In this document: positions 49,666 through 58,906 of the stretch, piece by piece
Position numbering within the stretch: the stretch's first letter is position 1
Layout: each line of letters starts with the position of its first letter
Source of the DNA: Dankookia rubra
GTDB lineage: Bacteria; Pseudomonadota; Alphaproteobacteria; Acetobacterales; Acetobacteraceae
Length of the DNA stretch: 61,834 nt
Direction: 5' to 3'
Assembly: GCF_004355005.1 (NCBI RefSeq)
Contig: NZ_SMSJ01000034.1
Span: forward strand, 1 to 61,834
The notes under the pieces: model-generated
Database searches by the model: none
The model's input: only the letters and a program-made list of their open reading frames with translations
What the model was told of the DNA's origin: nothing
Position numbers and translations under genes: made by a program

Positions 49666-51210
49666 TCAGCGGACCCGCAATTCGGCGACGCGCGGCAACC
49701 GCGGTGCGTCCAGGGCCCGGGCATAGGCCTCGTCATGCCCGTAGATGTCCTGGCGAATCCGTACCTCCGCCCCCTCCACGGTCACCGTCGTATAGTGCAG
49801 CCGCACCGGGATCGGTCGCGGCACCGTGGCTGCCGAGGTCTGCCGGCTCTCGAGCACCCGGTCGACCCGCGCCCGATCCCAGCCGGCAGCGCCCTGCAGC
49901 GTGATGTCCAGCAGTTCCATCGGCTTCTCCAGCCGGATGCAGCCGGAGGAGAAGGCACGCTCGGCACGGCGGAACAGGCCGCGATCCGGCGTGTCGTGCA
50001 TGAAGATGTCCTCGGTGTTCGGGATGACAAATTTGATCCGGCCGAGCGCATTGGCCTCGCCGGCATCCTGGCGAATCACGTAGGGAAAGCGTTCCGGATT
50101 CACCGAACGCCAGTCAATGGTGGTGGGGTCGATCTCTACCCGCTGGCCTTCGGCGAACCCATACACCCGGAAGCCCTTTTCCATCATCGCCCGCGGGTTG
50201 CTGCGGAATTTTGGCAGCAAGTCCTCCCGCGCATTGCGCTCGGGCACGCCCCAGGGCGGGTTGAACATTACCGAGGTCAGCCTCACCCGCAACATCGGCG
50301 TGGCGCGGGCAGGCTTGCCGACGATCACCGCCATGTCGAGCTGGACCCGTCCGGCTTCGACAACCTGCAGCCGTTGGTGCGGGATGTTCACCTCGATACG
50401 CCGCTCCGACCCGGCATTGGCGGCGGCACGGCGCATGTCGAGGGCGACCCGAAGCTGTCGGATCGTGGCCTCGGCCGGGCGGTTCAGGGCGGCGAAGGTC
50501 AGGCGGCCGGCGCGGCCATCCGCCTCCAGCGCCTCGGCGGCCTGAAAGCGGCGCACCGCGGCGACGAGGTCCTCGTCATAGACCGCCGGGTCGGCTGGGC
50601 GGAGCGCGGCTGCGACGGGATCGGTTGCGGCGAGGCGGGCGCGGAGCGCCGGCACCCGGACCGGGTCTGCGGTGCCGGGTTCCAGCGCGTCGTTGCCCGG
50701 CATCGGCGGCACTGGAGGGAAGCCGCCGGCCAACGCCCTGGCACGGGCGGCTGCGAGCGCTCGCTTCAGCGCAGAAGTCCCCTGCGGCAGCAGCGCGGCG
50801 CGGTCAATAACAGCGGCCGGCTCGGCGGCGGTACCCAGCTCGGCCGTCCAGGGGCCGAGCGGCAGGGCGGCGGTGTCGCGGCGAATATCGGCGCGGCCCG
50901 GCAGGTCGCGGACGCGGCCATGCAACAGGTCGGCCAGAGCGGCTGCTGCGGAGGCACGGAGCGCCGCGGCGAAGGCGGCCGGGTCCAACTGCGCCAGGGA
51001 CTCGGGGGGGATGGCATAGTCGCGCGGCTCGAGCCCGTCCTCGGCCAAGCGGCGCAGGCGGTCGGCGAGGCGATGCAGCGCCTCCGCCCCTTGCACCGAA
51101 TGCGCGGCGCCCTGCGCCGCCGGCGGCGCGGCATGGGCGGGGAGCGCGGCCAGGGCGGCAGCGCCGAGCAGGGTGAGGGCCAGGAGAGTGCGCACGTTGC
51201 AGTGATACAT
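49666..51210 (-). CDS. L,D-transpeptidase, YcbB family
   Basis: Starting at the ATG at 51210 (MYHCNVRTLLALTLLGAAAL) the protein is 514 residues with an N-terminal signal. It has a scaffold domain, a peptidoglycan-binding repeat (YDEDLVAAVRRFQAAEALEA), and a YkuD catalytic domain with H in IFMHDTP and nucleophile C424 in SSGCIRLEKP. YcbB (LdtD-like) enzymes make 3-3 crosslinks in peptidoglycan. It heads the peptidase-lipoprotein operon. Confidence 0.92.
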   Translation of the reverse strand: MYHCNVRTLLALTLLGAAALAALPAHAAPPAAQGAAHSVQGAEALHRLADRLRRLAEDGLEPRDYAIPPESLAQLDPAAFAAALRASAAAALADLLHGRVRDLPGRADIRRDTAALPLGPWTAELGTAAEPAAVIDRAALLPQGTSALKRALAAARARALAGGFPPVPPMPGNDALEPGTADPVRVPALRARLAATDPVAAALRPADPAVYDEDLVAAVRRFQAAEALEADGRAGRLTFAALNRPAEATIRQLRVALDMRRAAANAGSERRIEVNIPHQRLQVVEAGRVQLDMAVIVGKPARATPMLRVRLTSVMFNPPWGVPERNAREDLLPKFRSNPRAMMEKGFRVYGFAEGQRVEIDPTTIDWRSVNPERFPYVIRQDAGEANALGRIKFVIPNTEDIFMHDTPDRGLFRRAERAFSSGCIRLEKPMELLDITLQGAAGWDRARVDRVLESRQTSAATVPRPIPVRLHYTTVTVEGAEVRIRQDIYGHDEAYARALDAPRLPRVAELRVR

Positions 51211-51250
51211 GGCGCCGGTGCGACGCGCCAAGCCCGGCGGCGCGCTCGAC

Positions 51251-52597
51251 TCAGCCCTTTGCCAATTCGGCAACGGTGAGTGGCTTGTAGGGCGCGCGGG
51301 GCCGCAGGGTACCGACCGCCTCAAGGCTAGTGTTACGCGTCTCGGCAATCAGGGCGGCGAGGGTCGCACCGCACAGCCGCCCCTGGCAGGGACCCATCCC
51401 GGCGCGGAGATAGGCCTTGAGCTGGTTCGGACCCGTGGCGCCCAGCCGGGCGGCGGCGCGGACTTGGCCGGCGGTCACTTCCTCGCAGCGGCATACCAGG
51501 GTGGCGTCGTCCGGCGGAGCCAGGACCCAGTCGGGCGGCGCATAGAGCGCATCGAGGAAGGGCCGCAGCGCCAGCTTGGCGCGGCGGGAGGCACGCAGCG
51601 GGTCGGCGCGACGCGCAAAGCCCTCCGCTGTCAGGCGACCAACCCGGCGCGCCGCATCCACCGCCGCCAACCGGCCGGAGGCGACCGCCACCTCCCAGCC
51701 GCCGATCCCGGCACCGTCCCCGGCGATGGCGACCCGGGCCTCGGAGGTGGCGCCGCAATCGTCGACCCGCGGCCGCCAGCAGCGTTGCACCGGGTCCCAG
51801 TCATGCGCGAGGCCTATGGCCAGCGGAATATGGGTGGCGGGCACCACGCCCTCATGCAGCAGCAGCGTGTCGCAGGCAGCGCTGCCGCCATCCCAGAGGA
51901 CACGCTCGACGCGGCCGTCGCCCTCGGCGCGCAGGCCGGCGGCGGCACGGATGCGAGGGATGCGGCGCGTCGCGGCCAGCAGCCCGAGCCCCTTGGCGAG
52001 CAACGGGGCACCGCCCAGCAGGGACGCCGTATTCCAAGCAAGGGCCAGGCGGCCCTCGGGCGTCGTCTCCAGCAGCAGCGCCGGCGGCACCCCGGCGCGG
52101 ATAAGCTGCGCTGCCAGCAGGAGGAGAAGCGGTCCCTGCCCGGCCAGCACCGTGCGGCCGGCGGGCACCGCGCCCGCGGTCTTCAGCAGGGTCTGCGCCG
52201 CGCCGGCGGTCATCACGCCCGGCAGGGTCCACCCGGGGATCGGCACCGGACGCTCCTGCGCGCCTGTCGCCAGCAGCACGCGGCCCGCGGCGATCTCCGT
52301 GGCGGCGCCGCCCGCCGCCACCGAGAGCAGGCCGGCCTCCGGGTCCAGGTGCCAGAGCGTGGTCGATGGACGGTAGTCGATCCGCGACGCCCGAAATGCG
52401 CGCACCAGCGGCAGGCCTGCGGCGAAGTCGCCCCGCAGCGCCGGGTCGCCGGCCGCGGCTTCGAGATTGCGGAAGACCTGCCCACCCGGGGCCGGGTTCT
52501 CGTCGATGACGGCGACCGAGAGGCCGAGATCGGCCGCCTCCACCGCCGCCGCCATGCCGGCCGGGCCGGCGCCGATGATGGCAAGGTCGAGGCTCAT
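51251..52597 (-). CDS. FAD/NAD oxidoreductase, HcnB-like subunit
   Basis: The 448-residue protein has an N-terminal FAD motif (LAIIGAGPAGMAAAVEAADL) and a second glycine motif (VLAGQGPLLLLLAAQLI). The C-terminal domain holds a BFD-like [2Fe-2S] site with four Cys: VCRCEEVTAG and GMGPCQGRLCG. It matches the alpha subunit of hydrogen-cyanide synthase/opine oxidase/D-hydroxyproline dehydrogenase complexes. Start at the ATG at 52597, overlapping the ferredoxin gene's stop by ATGA. Confidence 0.88.
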   Translation of the reverse strand: MSLDLAIIGAGPAGMAAAVEAADLGLSVAVIDENPAPGGQVFRNLEAAAGDPALRGDFAAGLPLVRAFRASRIDYRPSTTLWHLDPEAGLLSVAAGGAATEIAAGRVLLATGAQERPVPIPGWTLPGVMTAGAAQTLLKTAGAVPAGRTVLAGQGPLLLLLAAQLIRAGVPPALLLETTPEGRLALAWNTASLLGGAPLLAKGLGLLAATRRIPRIRAAAGLRAEGDGRVERVLWDGGSAACDTLLLHEGVVPATHIPLAIGLAHDWDPVQRCWRPRVDDCGATSEARVAIAGDGAGIGGWEVAVASGRLAAVDAARRVGRLTAEGFARRADPLRASRRAKLALRPFLDALYAPPDWVLAPPDDATLVCRCEEVTAGQVRAAARLGATGPNQLKAYLRAGMGPCQGRLCGATLAALIAETRNTSLEAVGTLRPRAPYKPLTVAELAKG

Positions 52598-52890
52598 GCC
52601 GGGAAGGCGACGCGGGCGCCGCGCTGCGGTGCGACGCGCATGCCGGCCGTGACGGGGACCATGCAGGCCTGGCGGTTGGCGATGCCGTCGATCTCGGCCA
52701 GGCAATCGAAGCAGACGCCTATCATGCAATAGGGCAGCCGCGGCGCGCCGGAAATCGGCGTCTCCCGGATGAGCGGCGCCCCAGCCAGAAGCACGGCCGC
52801 GGCGGCGGAGGCGCCCGCGGGCACCCGCACCGCGGCGCCGTCGACGAAGACCTCCACCGTGGCAGAACGTTCAGGACGCGGCGCGAACAT
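52594..52890 (-). CDS. (2Fe-2S)-binding protein, HcnA-like subunit
   Basis: A 98-residue ferredoxin-like subunit with the cluster cysteines in PYCMIGVCFDCLAEIDG and a fourth in RQACMVPV. It transfers electrons between the two flavin subunits. It overlaps its upstream neighbour by 20 bp and its downstream neighbour by 4 bp, so all three are translated together. Confidence 0.88.
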   Translation of the reverse strand: MFAPRPERSATVEVFVDGAAVRVPAGASAAAAVLLAGAPLIRETPISGAPRLPYCMIGVCFDCLAEIDGIANRQACMVPVTAGMRVAPQRGARVAFPA

Positions 52891-53992
52891 CGAACCGCCC
52901 CGCGGTGAAGGGATCGAGCATCGGGTCCAGCGCGCCGGCGGCGATCATCGGCGCCAGCAGCAGCGCATGCGCGCCGGCAAGCGTCACGCCGGAATGGCAA
53001 TTCGCGGTGAAGGCGCCGGGGAAGCGAGCGGACTGGTCGTAGATCGGCAGCCCGTCCGGTGCCATGACCCGGAGCGCCGACCAGGCGCGGAGGATGTTCA
53101 AACGGCCGACCCAGGGGAAGGACAGCACGGCACGGTCCGCGATCTGGCGCATGACATCGGGGCTCTGGCGCAGGTCGAAGCCCACCTCCTCCATGCTGTC
53201 GCCCATCATCAGGCTGCCTTCCTGGGTCTGCCGCACGGTGGTGGTCGGCATCGACAGCAGCTCCGCCGCGCGTTCGGTCACCAGCACCTGGCCGCGCTGC
53301 GGGCGGACCGGCGCGGCGAGGCCGAAGCGCGGCGCGAGTCCGGCATTGCCCAGGCCAGCGGCAAGGACGATGCGGGGCGCGCCGAAGCGCCGGCCGCCGA
53401 CGAAGACGCTGAAGTCGTGCGGCGCGGCGTGCCCCTCCTCCACCTTGGCATTCGGCGCATAGACGCCGCCCGATGCCGCAAAGTCCGCGTGGAGCGCATG
53501 CAGCAGGCGGAGCGGGTTGGCATGGCCGTCGTAGGGGGTCCAGGAGGCGCCGACGACGCGCGGGCCGAGGCCGGGCAGCATCTCGCGCAGTTCCGGCGCC
53601 TCGATCATCCGGTATTCGTAGCCGGTATTGCCGGCCTCGGCCTGCATCCGCGACATGCGGGCCGCTCGATCGGCCATCTCCCGGTCCGAGAGGCACAGAT
53701 GCACCCCGCCGGGCTGCCGCAGCCCGACATCGGTGCCGGTCGCGCCGCCCAGCGCCGCGGCCAGCTCCGGCCAGTTCCCCGCCGAGGCGCGGGTCCAGCG
53801 CTGGTACCAGGGCGCGCCAAGGCCCTTCGACTGCACCCAGACCAAGCCGAAATTGCCGCGGCTGGCGCGGTAGGCGACGTCGCCCTCGTCCAGCAGCACG
53901 GTCGAAAGGCCCTGCCGCCGCAGCCCCCAGGCGATGGCGGCGCCGACCAGGCCGCCACCCACCACGATCGCATCGAAGGAGTCGGACTGCAT
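52871..53992 (-). CDS. FAD-dependent amine/imino-acid dehydrogenase, HcnC-like subunit
   Basis: The 373-residue DAO-type flavoprotein starts at ATG 53992 (MQSDSFDAIVVGGGLVGAAI), with LDEGDVAYRASRGNFGLVW in the substrate/FAD region and a C-terminal FTANCHSGVTLAGAHALLL. This is the catalytic beta subunit in opine-oxidase, glycine-cyanide synthase and D-hydroxyproline dehydrogenase complexes. The open frame continues far upstream, but that part is antisense to the aminotransferase gene. Confidence 0.88.
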   Translation of the reverse strand: MQSDSFDAIVVGGGLVGAAIAWGLRRQGLSTVLLDEGDVAYRASRGNFGLVWVQSKGLGAPWYQRWTRASAGNWPELAAALGGATGTDVGLRQPGGVHLCLSDREMADRAARMSRMQAEAGNTGYEYRMIEAPELREMLPGLGPRVVGASWTPYDGHANPLRLLHALHADFAASGGVYAPNAKVEEGHAAPHDFSVFVGGRRFGAPRIVLAAGLGNAGLAPRFGLAAPVRPQRGQVLVTERAAELLSMPTTTVRQTQEGSLMMGDSMEEVGFDLRQSPDVMRQIADRAVLSFPWVGRLNILRAWSALRVMAPDGLPIYDQSARFPGAFTANCHSGVTLAGAHALLLAPMIAAGALDPMLDPFTAGRFDVRAAS

Positions 53993-54085
53993 GGACGGAG
54001 GGGACGATGGCCGGCGGGCGGCGTCAACCGTTGACGACCTGAGGGATCGCGGGCGAGCCTGCCGCCTCTCCGGGGAGACCGCGCC

Positions 54086-55429
54086 ATGAGCCCGCTCGAC
54101 GAGCCCGCCCTGCGGCGGAACAGTGACCTGGAGGCGGCGCTGGCCGAGGCACGCGAGGCCTATGCCGCGCGGCTCCCGCGCAGCGCCGCCATCCATGCCC
54201 GGGCGCGGGAGGTGATGCCGGGCGGCAATACCCGGAGCGTCCTGTTTTACACCCCCTTCCCCACCGCCATGGTCCGCGGCGAGGGCTGCCGGCTGTGGGA
54301 CGCGGACGGCAACGAGTACCTCGACCTGCTGGGCGAATACACCGCCGGCCTGTTCGGCCATTCCGAGCCGCGGATCATCGAGGCGGTCAAGGCGGCGCTC
54401 GATGGCGGGATCAACCTGGCCTCGGTCGGGGAGAAGGAGGCCGAGCTGGCCGGGCTGATCGTCGGCCGCTTCCCCTCGATCGAGCAGGTGCGCTTCACCA
54501 ACAGCGGGACCGAGGCCAATCTGATGGCATTGGCCGCGGCGCGCGGTTTCACCGGGCGCACAAAGACGCTGGTGATGCGCGGCGGCTACCATGGCGGCGT
54601 GCTGACCTTCGCCAACGAGCGCAGCGCGGTGAACGTGCCGATCCCGCTGGCCTTCTCCGACTACAACGACCCGGCGGCGGTGACCCGCGACATACTGGCC
54701 GAGGGCGACACGCTGGCGGCGGTGCTGGTCGAGCCGATGCTGGGCTCCGGCGGCTGCATCCCGGCCAGCCTCGAATTCCTGACCGCGCTGCGCGCGGCGA
54801 CGCGGCAGACCGGCGCGGTGCTGATATTCGACGAGGTGATGACCAGCCGACATGGCGCCGGCGGGCTGCAGCAGCGAACCGAGGTGATCCCGGACATGAC
54901 CACGCTCGGCAAGTACATGGCGGGCGGGATGAGCTTCGGTGCCTTCGGCGGCCGGGCCGAGATCATGGCGATCTTCGACGGCCACCGGCCTGGCACGCTG
55001 CCGCATGCCGGCACCTTCAACAACAATGTCTGGTCGATGGCCGCCGGCTGCGTCGCCATGGGCGAGATCTTCGATGCGACGGCGGCCGAGGCGCTCTATG
55101 CCCGCGGCGAGGCGCTGCGCGACGCCCTGAACTCCGCCTGCGTCCGGGCCGGCGTGGCACTGCAGTTCACCGGCCGCGGGTCGATGCTGACGGTGCATTT
55201 CCGCGATGGCGTTATCGACCGACCCTATGCGGCAAGCCAAGCCGAGGATCGGCTCCGCGAGCTGTTCTTCTTCGACATGCTGGCGGCCGGGATCTATCTG
55301 GCGCGGCGCGGCATGGTGGCCCTATCCCTGCCGGTAACCGATGCGGACTGCGCCCGCTACATCGCCGCCGTCGAGGAGTTCATCGCCGCGCGGCGCCCCC
55401 TGCTGGCGGGGGAGGCCGGTCGGGGCTAG
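54086..55429 (+). CDS. Class III aminotransferase (glutamate-1-semialdehyde aminomutase-like)
   Basis: The 447-residue PLP enzyme has the class III layout: MPGGNTRSVLFYTPFPTAMV, VRFTNSGTEANLMALAAARG, FDEVMTSRHGAGG, and the PLP lysine in TTLGKYMAGGMSFGAFGG. It resembles GSA aminomutase, but with this neighbourhood a catabolic aminotransferase is more likely than a haem gene. It is divergent from the flavin dehydrogenase operon and probably acts on related amines. Confidence 0.87.
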   Translation: MSPLDEPALRRNSDLEAALAEAREAYAARLPRSAAIHARAREVMPGGNTRSVLFYTPFPTAMVRGEGCRLWDADGNEYLDLLGEYTAGLFGHSEPRIIEAVKAALDGGINLASVGEKEAELAGLIVGRFPSIEQVRFTNSGTEANLMALAAARGFTGRTKTLVMRGGYHGGVLTFANERSAVNVPIPLAFSDYNDPAAVTRDILAEGDTLAAVLVEPMLGSGGCIPASLEFLTALRAATRQTGAVLIFDEVMTSRHGAGGLQQRTEVIPDMTTLGKYMAGGMSFGAFGGRAEIMAIFDGHRPGTLPHAGTFNNNVWSMAAGCVAMGEIFDATAAEALYARGEALRDALNSACVRAGVALQFTGRGSMLTVHFRDGVIDRPYAASQAEDRLRELFFFDMLAAGIYLARRGMVALSLPVTDADCARYIAAVEEFIAARRPLLAGEAGRG

Positions 55430-55484
55430 CCTGCGCCACCCGCCAGTTGCACCCGGATACCCTGGCCGGCCCCAGGAGACGACG

Positions 55485-56264
55485 ATGACCACCACCTTTG
55501 CCGCGGATCGGCGGTCGCCCAACCAGGCGCGCCGGGTCATGCTGCTGACGGGCGCCTCGCGCGGAATCGGCCATGCGACGGTCAAGGTCTTCTCGGCGGC
55601 GGGCTGGCGAGTCATCACCGTCTCCCGCCACCCTTTCCCCGAGGAATGTCCCTGGGAAGCGGGACCCGAGGACCACATTCAGGCCGACCTGTCGAATGCC
55701 GAGGACACGCTCCGGGCGATCGAGGAGATCCGCCAGCGGCTGGAGCCCGAAGGCGGCCGGCTGGACGCGCTGGTGAACAATGCCGGCATCTCCCCGAAGG
55801 GCCCGGGCGGCAGCCGGCTCGGCACCATCCAGACCCAGCTGGACGACTGGAAATGGGTGTTCCAGGTGAATTTCTTCTCCTCCATTATGCTCGCCCGCGG
55901 GCTGATCGAGGAGTTGCAGCGGACCCGCGGCGCGGTGCTCAACGTCACCAGCATCGCCGGCAGCCGGGTGCATCCCTTCGCCGGCGCGGCCTATGCAACC
56001 TCGAAGGCGGCGCTGATGGCGCTGACGAGGGAGATGGCGCACGATTTCGGCCCGCTCGGCATCCGGGTGAATGCGCTGAGCCCGGGGGAGATCGACACAT
56101 CGATTCTCTCGCCCGGGACAGAGAAGATCGTCGAGGAGCAGATTCCGCTGCGACGGCTGGGCAAGCCGGCCGAGGTGGCGAAGGCGATCTACTTCCTCTG
56201 CTCGGATGCCTCTTCCTACGTGAACGGCGCCGAGATCCATGTGAACGGCGGGCAGCACGTCTAG
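55485..56264 (+). CDS. SDR family oxidoreductase
   Basis: A 259-residue classical SDR. Starts at ATG 55485 after AGGAG. Motifs: LLTGASRGIGHATVKVF, NNAGISPKG, catalytic TSIAGS and YATSK, and the C-terminal NGAEIHVNGGQHV. It follows the aminotransferase by 55 bp in the same direction. Substrate unknown. Confidence 0.87.
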   Translation: MTTTFAADRRSPNQARRVMLLTGASRGIGHATVKVFSAAGWRVITVSRHPFPEECPWEAGPEDHIQADLSNAEDTLRAIEEIRQRLEPEGGRLDALVNNAGISPKGPGGSRLGTIQTQLDDWKWVFQVNFFSSIMLARGLIEELQRTRGAVLNVTSIAGSRVHPFAGAAYATSKAALMALTREMAHDFGPLGIRVNALSPGEIDTSILSPGTEKIVEEQIPLRRLGKPAEVAKAIYFLCSDASSYVNGAEIHVNGGQHV

Positions 56265-56288
56265 CGCGGCGCACCGCCCGCCCGGTCG

Positions 56289-57026
56289 CTAGCGCCCGCC
56301 GCCGACCGGCACCCTGGCGCCCGCGACGTAGCTGGCCGCGTCGGAGAGCAGCCAGAGGATCGCTTCCGCCACCTCCTCGGCACTGCCGCCCCGCGCCATC
56401 GGAACGCCCGCCGACATTCGCGCCACCCGGTCCGGCATCCCGGCATTGGCGTGCAGCTCGGTCTCGATCAACCCGGGATTCACCGCATTGACACGGACGC
56501 CCTGCGCCGCGGCTTCCTTGGCGAGGCCAACGGTCAGCGTATCCACTGCGCCCTTGCTGGCCGCGTAATGCACCCATTCCCCGGCACCACCGAGTTCCGA
56601 TGCGCGCGAGGAAACGTTCACGATGGCGCCGCCCTGCGGCAGCACCGCCAGCGCCTCCCGGCAGCAGGCGGCGAGGCCGATGACGTTGACCCGCAGCACC
56701 CGCTCCCAGACCGCGTCGGTGCTCTCCTGCAGTGTCGCCTTGGGGCCGGTGATCCCGGCATTGTTGACCAGCGCATCCAGCCGGCCGAAGCGGTCCCTGA
56801 CCGTGGCGAAGGTCGCCGCCACCGCCCGCGGATCGCCAACATCGGCCTGCATCGCCAGTACCTGCGCGCCGGCGGCCTTGGCCGCGGCCTCGGTTTCCGC
56901 CGCCCGCGCCGCATTCCCGGCATAGGTGAAGGCGACATCCCAGCTGCGCGCCGCTGCCAGCTGCACCACCGCCGCGCCGATGCCCCGCCCGCCGCCGGTC
57001 ACCAGCAGCACCTTCCTGTCTGCCAT
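56289..57026 (-). CDS. SDR family oxidoreductase
   Basis: From the ATG at 57026 (MADRKVLLVTGGGRGIGAAV) the protein is 245 residues. NNAG is near residue 85, the catalytic pair is VHYAASK, and the end is ASYVAGARVPVGGGR. It resembles glucose-1-dehydrogenase/sugar-type SDRs. It is convergent with the previous SDR and divergent from the next one, so it has its own promoter. Confidence 0.86.
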   Translation of the reverse strand: MADRKVLLVTGGGRGIGAAVVQLAAARSWDVAFTYAGNAARAAETEAAAKAAGAQVLAMQADVGDPRAVAATFATVRDRFGRLDALVNNAGITGPKATLQESTDAVWERVLRVNVIGLAACCREALAVLPQGGAIVNVSSRASELGGAGEWVHYAASKGAVDTLTVGLAKEAAAQGVRVNAVNPGLIETELHANAGMPDRVARMSAGVPMARGGSAEEVAEAILWLLSDAASYVAGARVPVGGGR

Positions 57027-57087
57027 GGCCCTCCCTCTCCCCATCGTTTGCGGGCAGCATAGCCCGGAGAGGGAGATGGAGGGAGCT

Positions 57088-57951
57088 ATGTTCAGGGCGG
57101 ACCTGTTCGCCGGCCAGCGCGTGCTGGTGACCGGCGGCGGCAGCGGCCTCGGCCGGATGATGGCGGAGAAGCTGCTCTCCCTCGGTGCCGAGGTGGAAAT
57201 CTGGGGCCGTCGCGGTCCGGTGCTCGCGGAGGCGGCCGCGGCGATGGGCGCCGGCGTCACGCACCAGGTGGTCGACATCAAGGATCCCGAGGCGGTGGAG
57301 CGCGCGGTCGCCGCGATGTGGGAGGCGGGCCGACCCGCGACCCACCTGATCAACAACGCCGCCGGCAACTTCGTCAGCCGGACCGAGGACCTCTCGCCGC
57401 GCGGCATCCGCGCCATCAGCGACATCGTCTTCCACGGCACGCTGCAGGTGACGCAATCCATCGGCAAGCGCTGGATCGCGGCGAAGGGCGGCAACCACGC
57501 CGTTGTCTCCATCACCACCACCTGGGGCCGCACCGGTGCACCCTTTGTCATCCCCTCCGCCATGTCCAAGGCGGCAGTGGATACGATGACGAAGTCGCTG
57601 GCGGTGGAATGGGGCCGCCACGGTATCCGGCTGAACACCATCGCGCCGGGCACCATCCCGACCGAGGGGATGTATGCCCGCCTCCGGCCCGGCGACAACG
57701 ACCCGACCGCCAAGGCCGCCGCGGCAAACCCGCTCGGCCGGGTCGGCAATGCCGAGGATATCGGCAACCTCGCCGCCTTCCTGCTGGCGCCGTCCTGGAT
57801 CAACGGCGAGACTATCGCGCTGGATGGTGGGTCCTGGATGATGAACGGTGGCGGCTTCCGCGACATGTTCGCCTATGGCGACGTCGAATGGGCCGATGCG
57901 CGCGATCGCATAAAGGCGCGCAATGCGGCCGATCGGACACAGCGTGGTTAG
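57088..57951 (+). CDS. SDR of the 2,4-dienoyl-CoA reductase type
   Basis: The 287-residue protein starts at ATG 57088 after GGAGGGAG. It has VTGGGSGLGRMMAEKLL, NNAAGNFVS and, where YxxxK is expected, IPSAMSKAAVDTMTKSLAVE. A Ser/Lys site without the Tyr is the hallmark of dienoyl-CoA reductases. It ends beyond the start of the TTT receptor gene (29-bp overlap), so the two are co-translated. Confidence 0.86.
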   Translation: MFRADLFAGQRVLVTGGGSGLGRMMAEKLLSLGAEVEIWGRRGPVLAEAAAAMGAGVTHQVVDIKDPEAVERAVAAMWEAGRPATHLINNAAGNFVSRTEDLSPRGIRAISDIVFHGTLQVTQSIGKRWIAAKGGNHAVVSITTTWGRTGAPFVIPSAMSKAAVDTMTKSLAVEWGRHGIRLNTIAPGTIPTEGMYARLRPGDNDPTAKAAAANPLGRVGNAEDIGNLAAFLLAPSWINGETIALDGGSWMMNGGGFRDMFAYGDVEWADARDRIKARNAADRTQRG

Positions 57952-58906
57952 CGCCGGGCGCCGCGCGGCGCTGGCCGCCCTGCTGGCCATCCCCGCCGTC
58001 GCGCGGGCGCAGACCCGCGTTGTCCGCCTGGTGCTCGGCTTCCCGCCCGGCGGCTCCGCCGACTTCCTTGGCCGTGCCATGGCGGAAAAGCTGGGTCAGG
58101 GGCTCGGCGCCACCATCGTCATCGACAACCGGCCGGGCGCTGGGTCGAACATCGCCACCGAATACGTGGCGCATGCCGACCCGGATGGCACCACCCTGCT
58201 GCTCGGCGGCAATTTCAGCCATGCGGTCAACCCGGTGATGTATCGCCGGGTCGGCTTCGACCCAGTGGCCGACTTCACCCCGATCGGCCGGGTCTGCGAC
58301 CTGCCGACCATCATCGCGGTCAGCGCCGCCAGCGGCATCACTAGCTTGGCCGATTTGCTGGCCCGCATGCGCGCCAAGCCCGGCGCCTGGAACTACGGCA
58401 CGCCCGGCATCGGCACGCCGAGCCATCTGGCCGGAGCGATGTTCAGCCGCGTCACCGGGCTCGACTGGACACATGTACCCTTCCGTGGCGGTGCGCCCTC
58501 GCTCACGGCGCTGCTGTCCGGCGATATTGAGGTGATCATCGCCACGCCGCCGGTGGTGCTGCCGCAGATGCGGGCCGGGAAGGTCGTCGCGCTTTCGCTC
58601 ACCACGGCTAAGGCATCGCCGGTCATCGCCGGCGTGCCTGGTGCGGCGGAAGCCGGGCTGCCGGGCCTGGATATCGCGGGCTGGTACGGGCTTTGGGGCC
58701 CGGCGCGGATGACGCCGGCGATGCGCGACCGCGGCTTCGCGGCATTGAACGCGGCGCTCGCCGACAGCACCGTGCAGGAACGCTTCGCCGGCGAGGGGCT
58801 GCGCGCTTGGCCGAGCGACAGCCCGAAGGACTACGCCGGCTTCATCGCCCGGGAGATCCCCTTCTGGGCGCAAGTCGTGAGGGACGCGGGAGCGACAGCG
58901 GAATGA
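57923..58906 (+). CDS. TTT (Bug) family periplasmic substrate-binding protein
   Basis: A 327-residue receptor with a twin-arginine-like signal (AGRRAALAALLAIPAVARAQ), then VLGFPPGGSADFLGRAMAEK, DNRPGAGSNIATEYVAHADP and VPFRGGAPSLTALLSGDIEV. It overlaps the SDR upstream and the maleylacetate-reductase-like gene downstream by ATGA, a tight three-gene unit. No membrane partner is nearby. Its ligand is probably the compound the two flanking enzymes degrade. Confidence 0.92.
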   Translation: MRPIGHSVVSAGRRAALAALLAIPAVARAQTRVVRLVLGFPPGGSADFLGRAMAEKLGQGLGATIVIDNRPGAGSNIATEYVAHADPDGTTLLLGGNFSHAVNPVMYRRVGFDPVADFTPIGRVCDLPTIIAVSAASGITSLADLLARMRAKPGAWNYGTPGIGTPSHLAGAMFSRVTGLDWTHVPFRGGAPSLTALLSGDIEVIIATPPVVLPQMRAGKVVALSLTTAKASPVIAGVPGAAEAGLPGLDIAGWYGLWGPARMTPAMRDRGFAALNAALADSTVQERFAGEGLRAWPSDSPKDYAGFIAREIPFWAQVVRDAGATAE

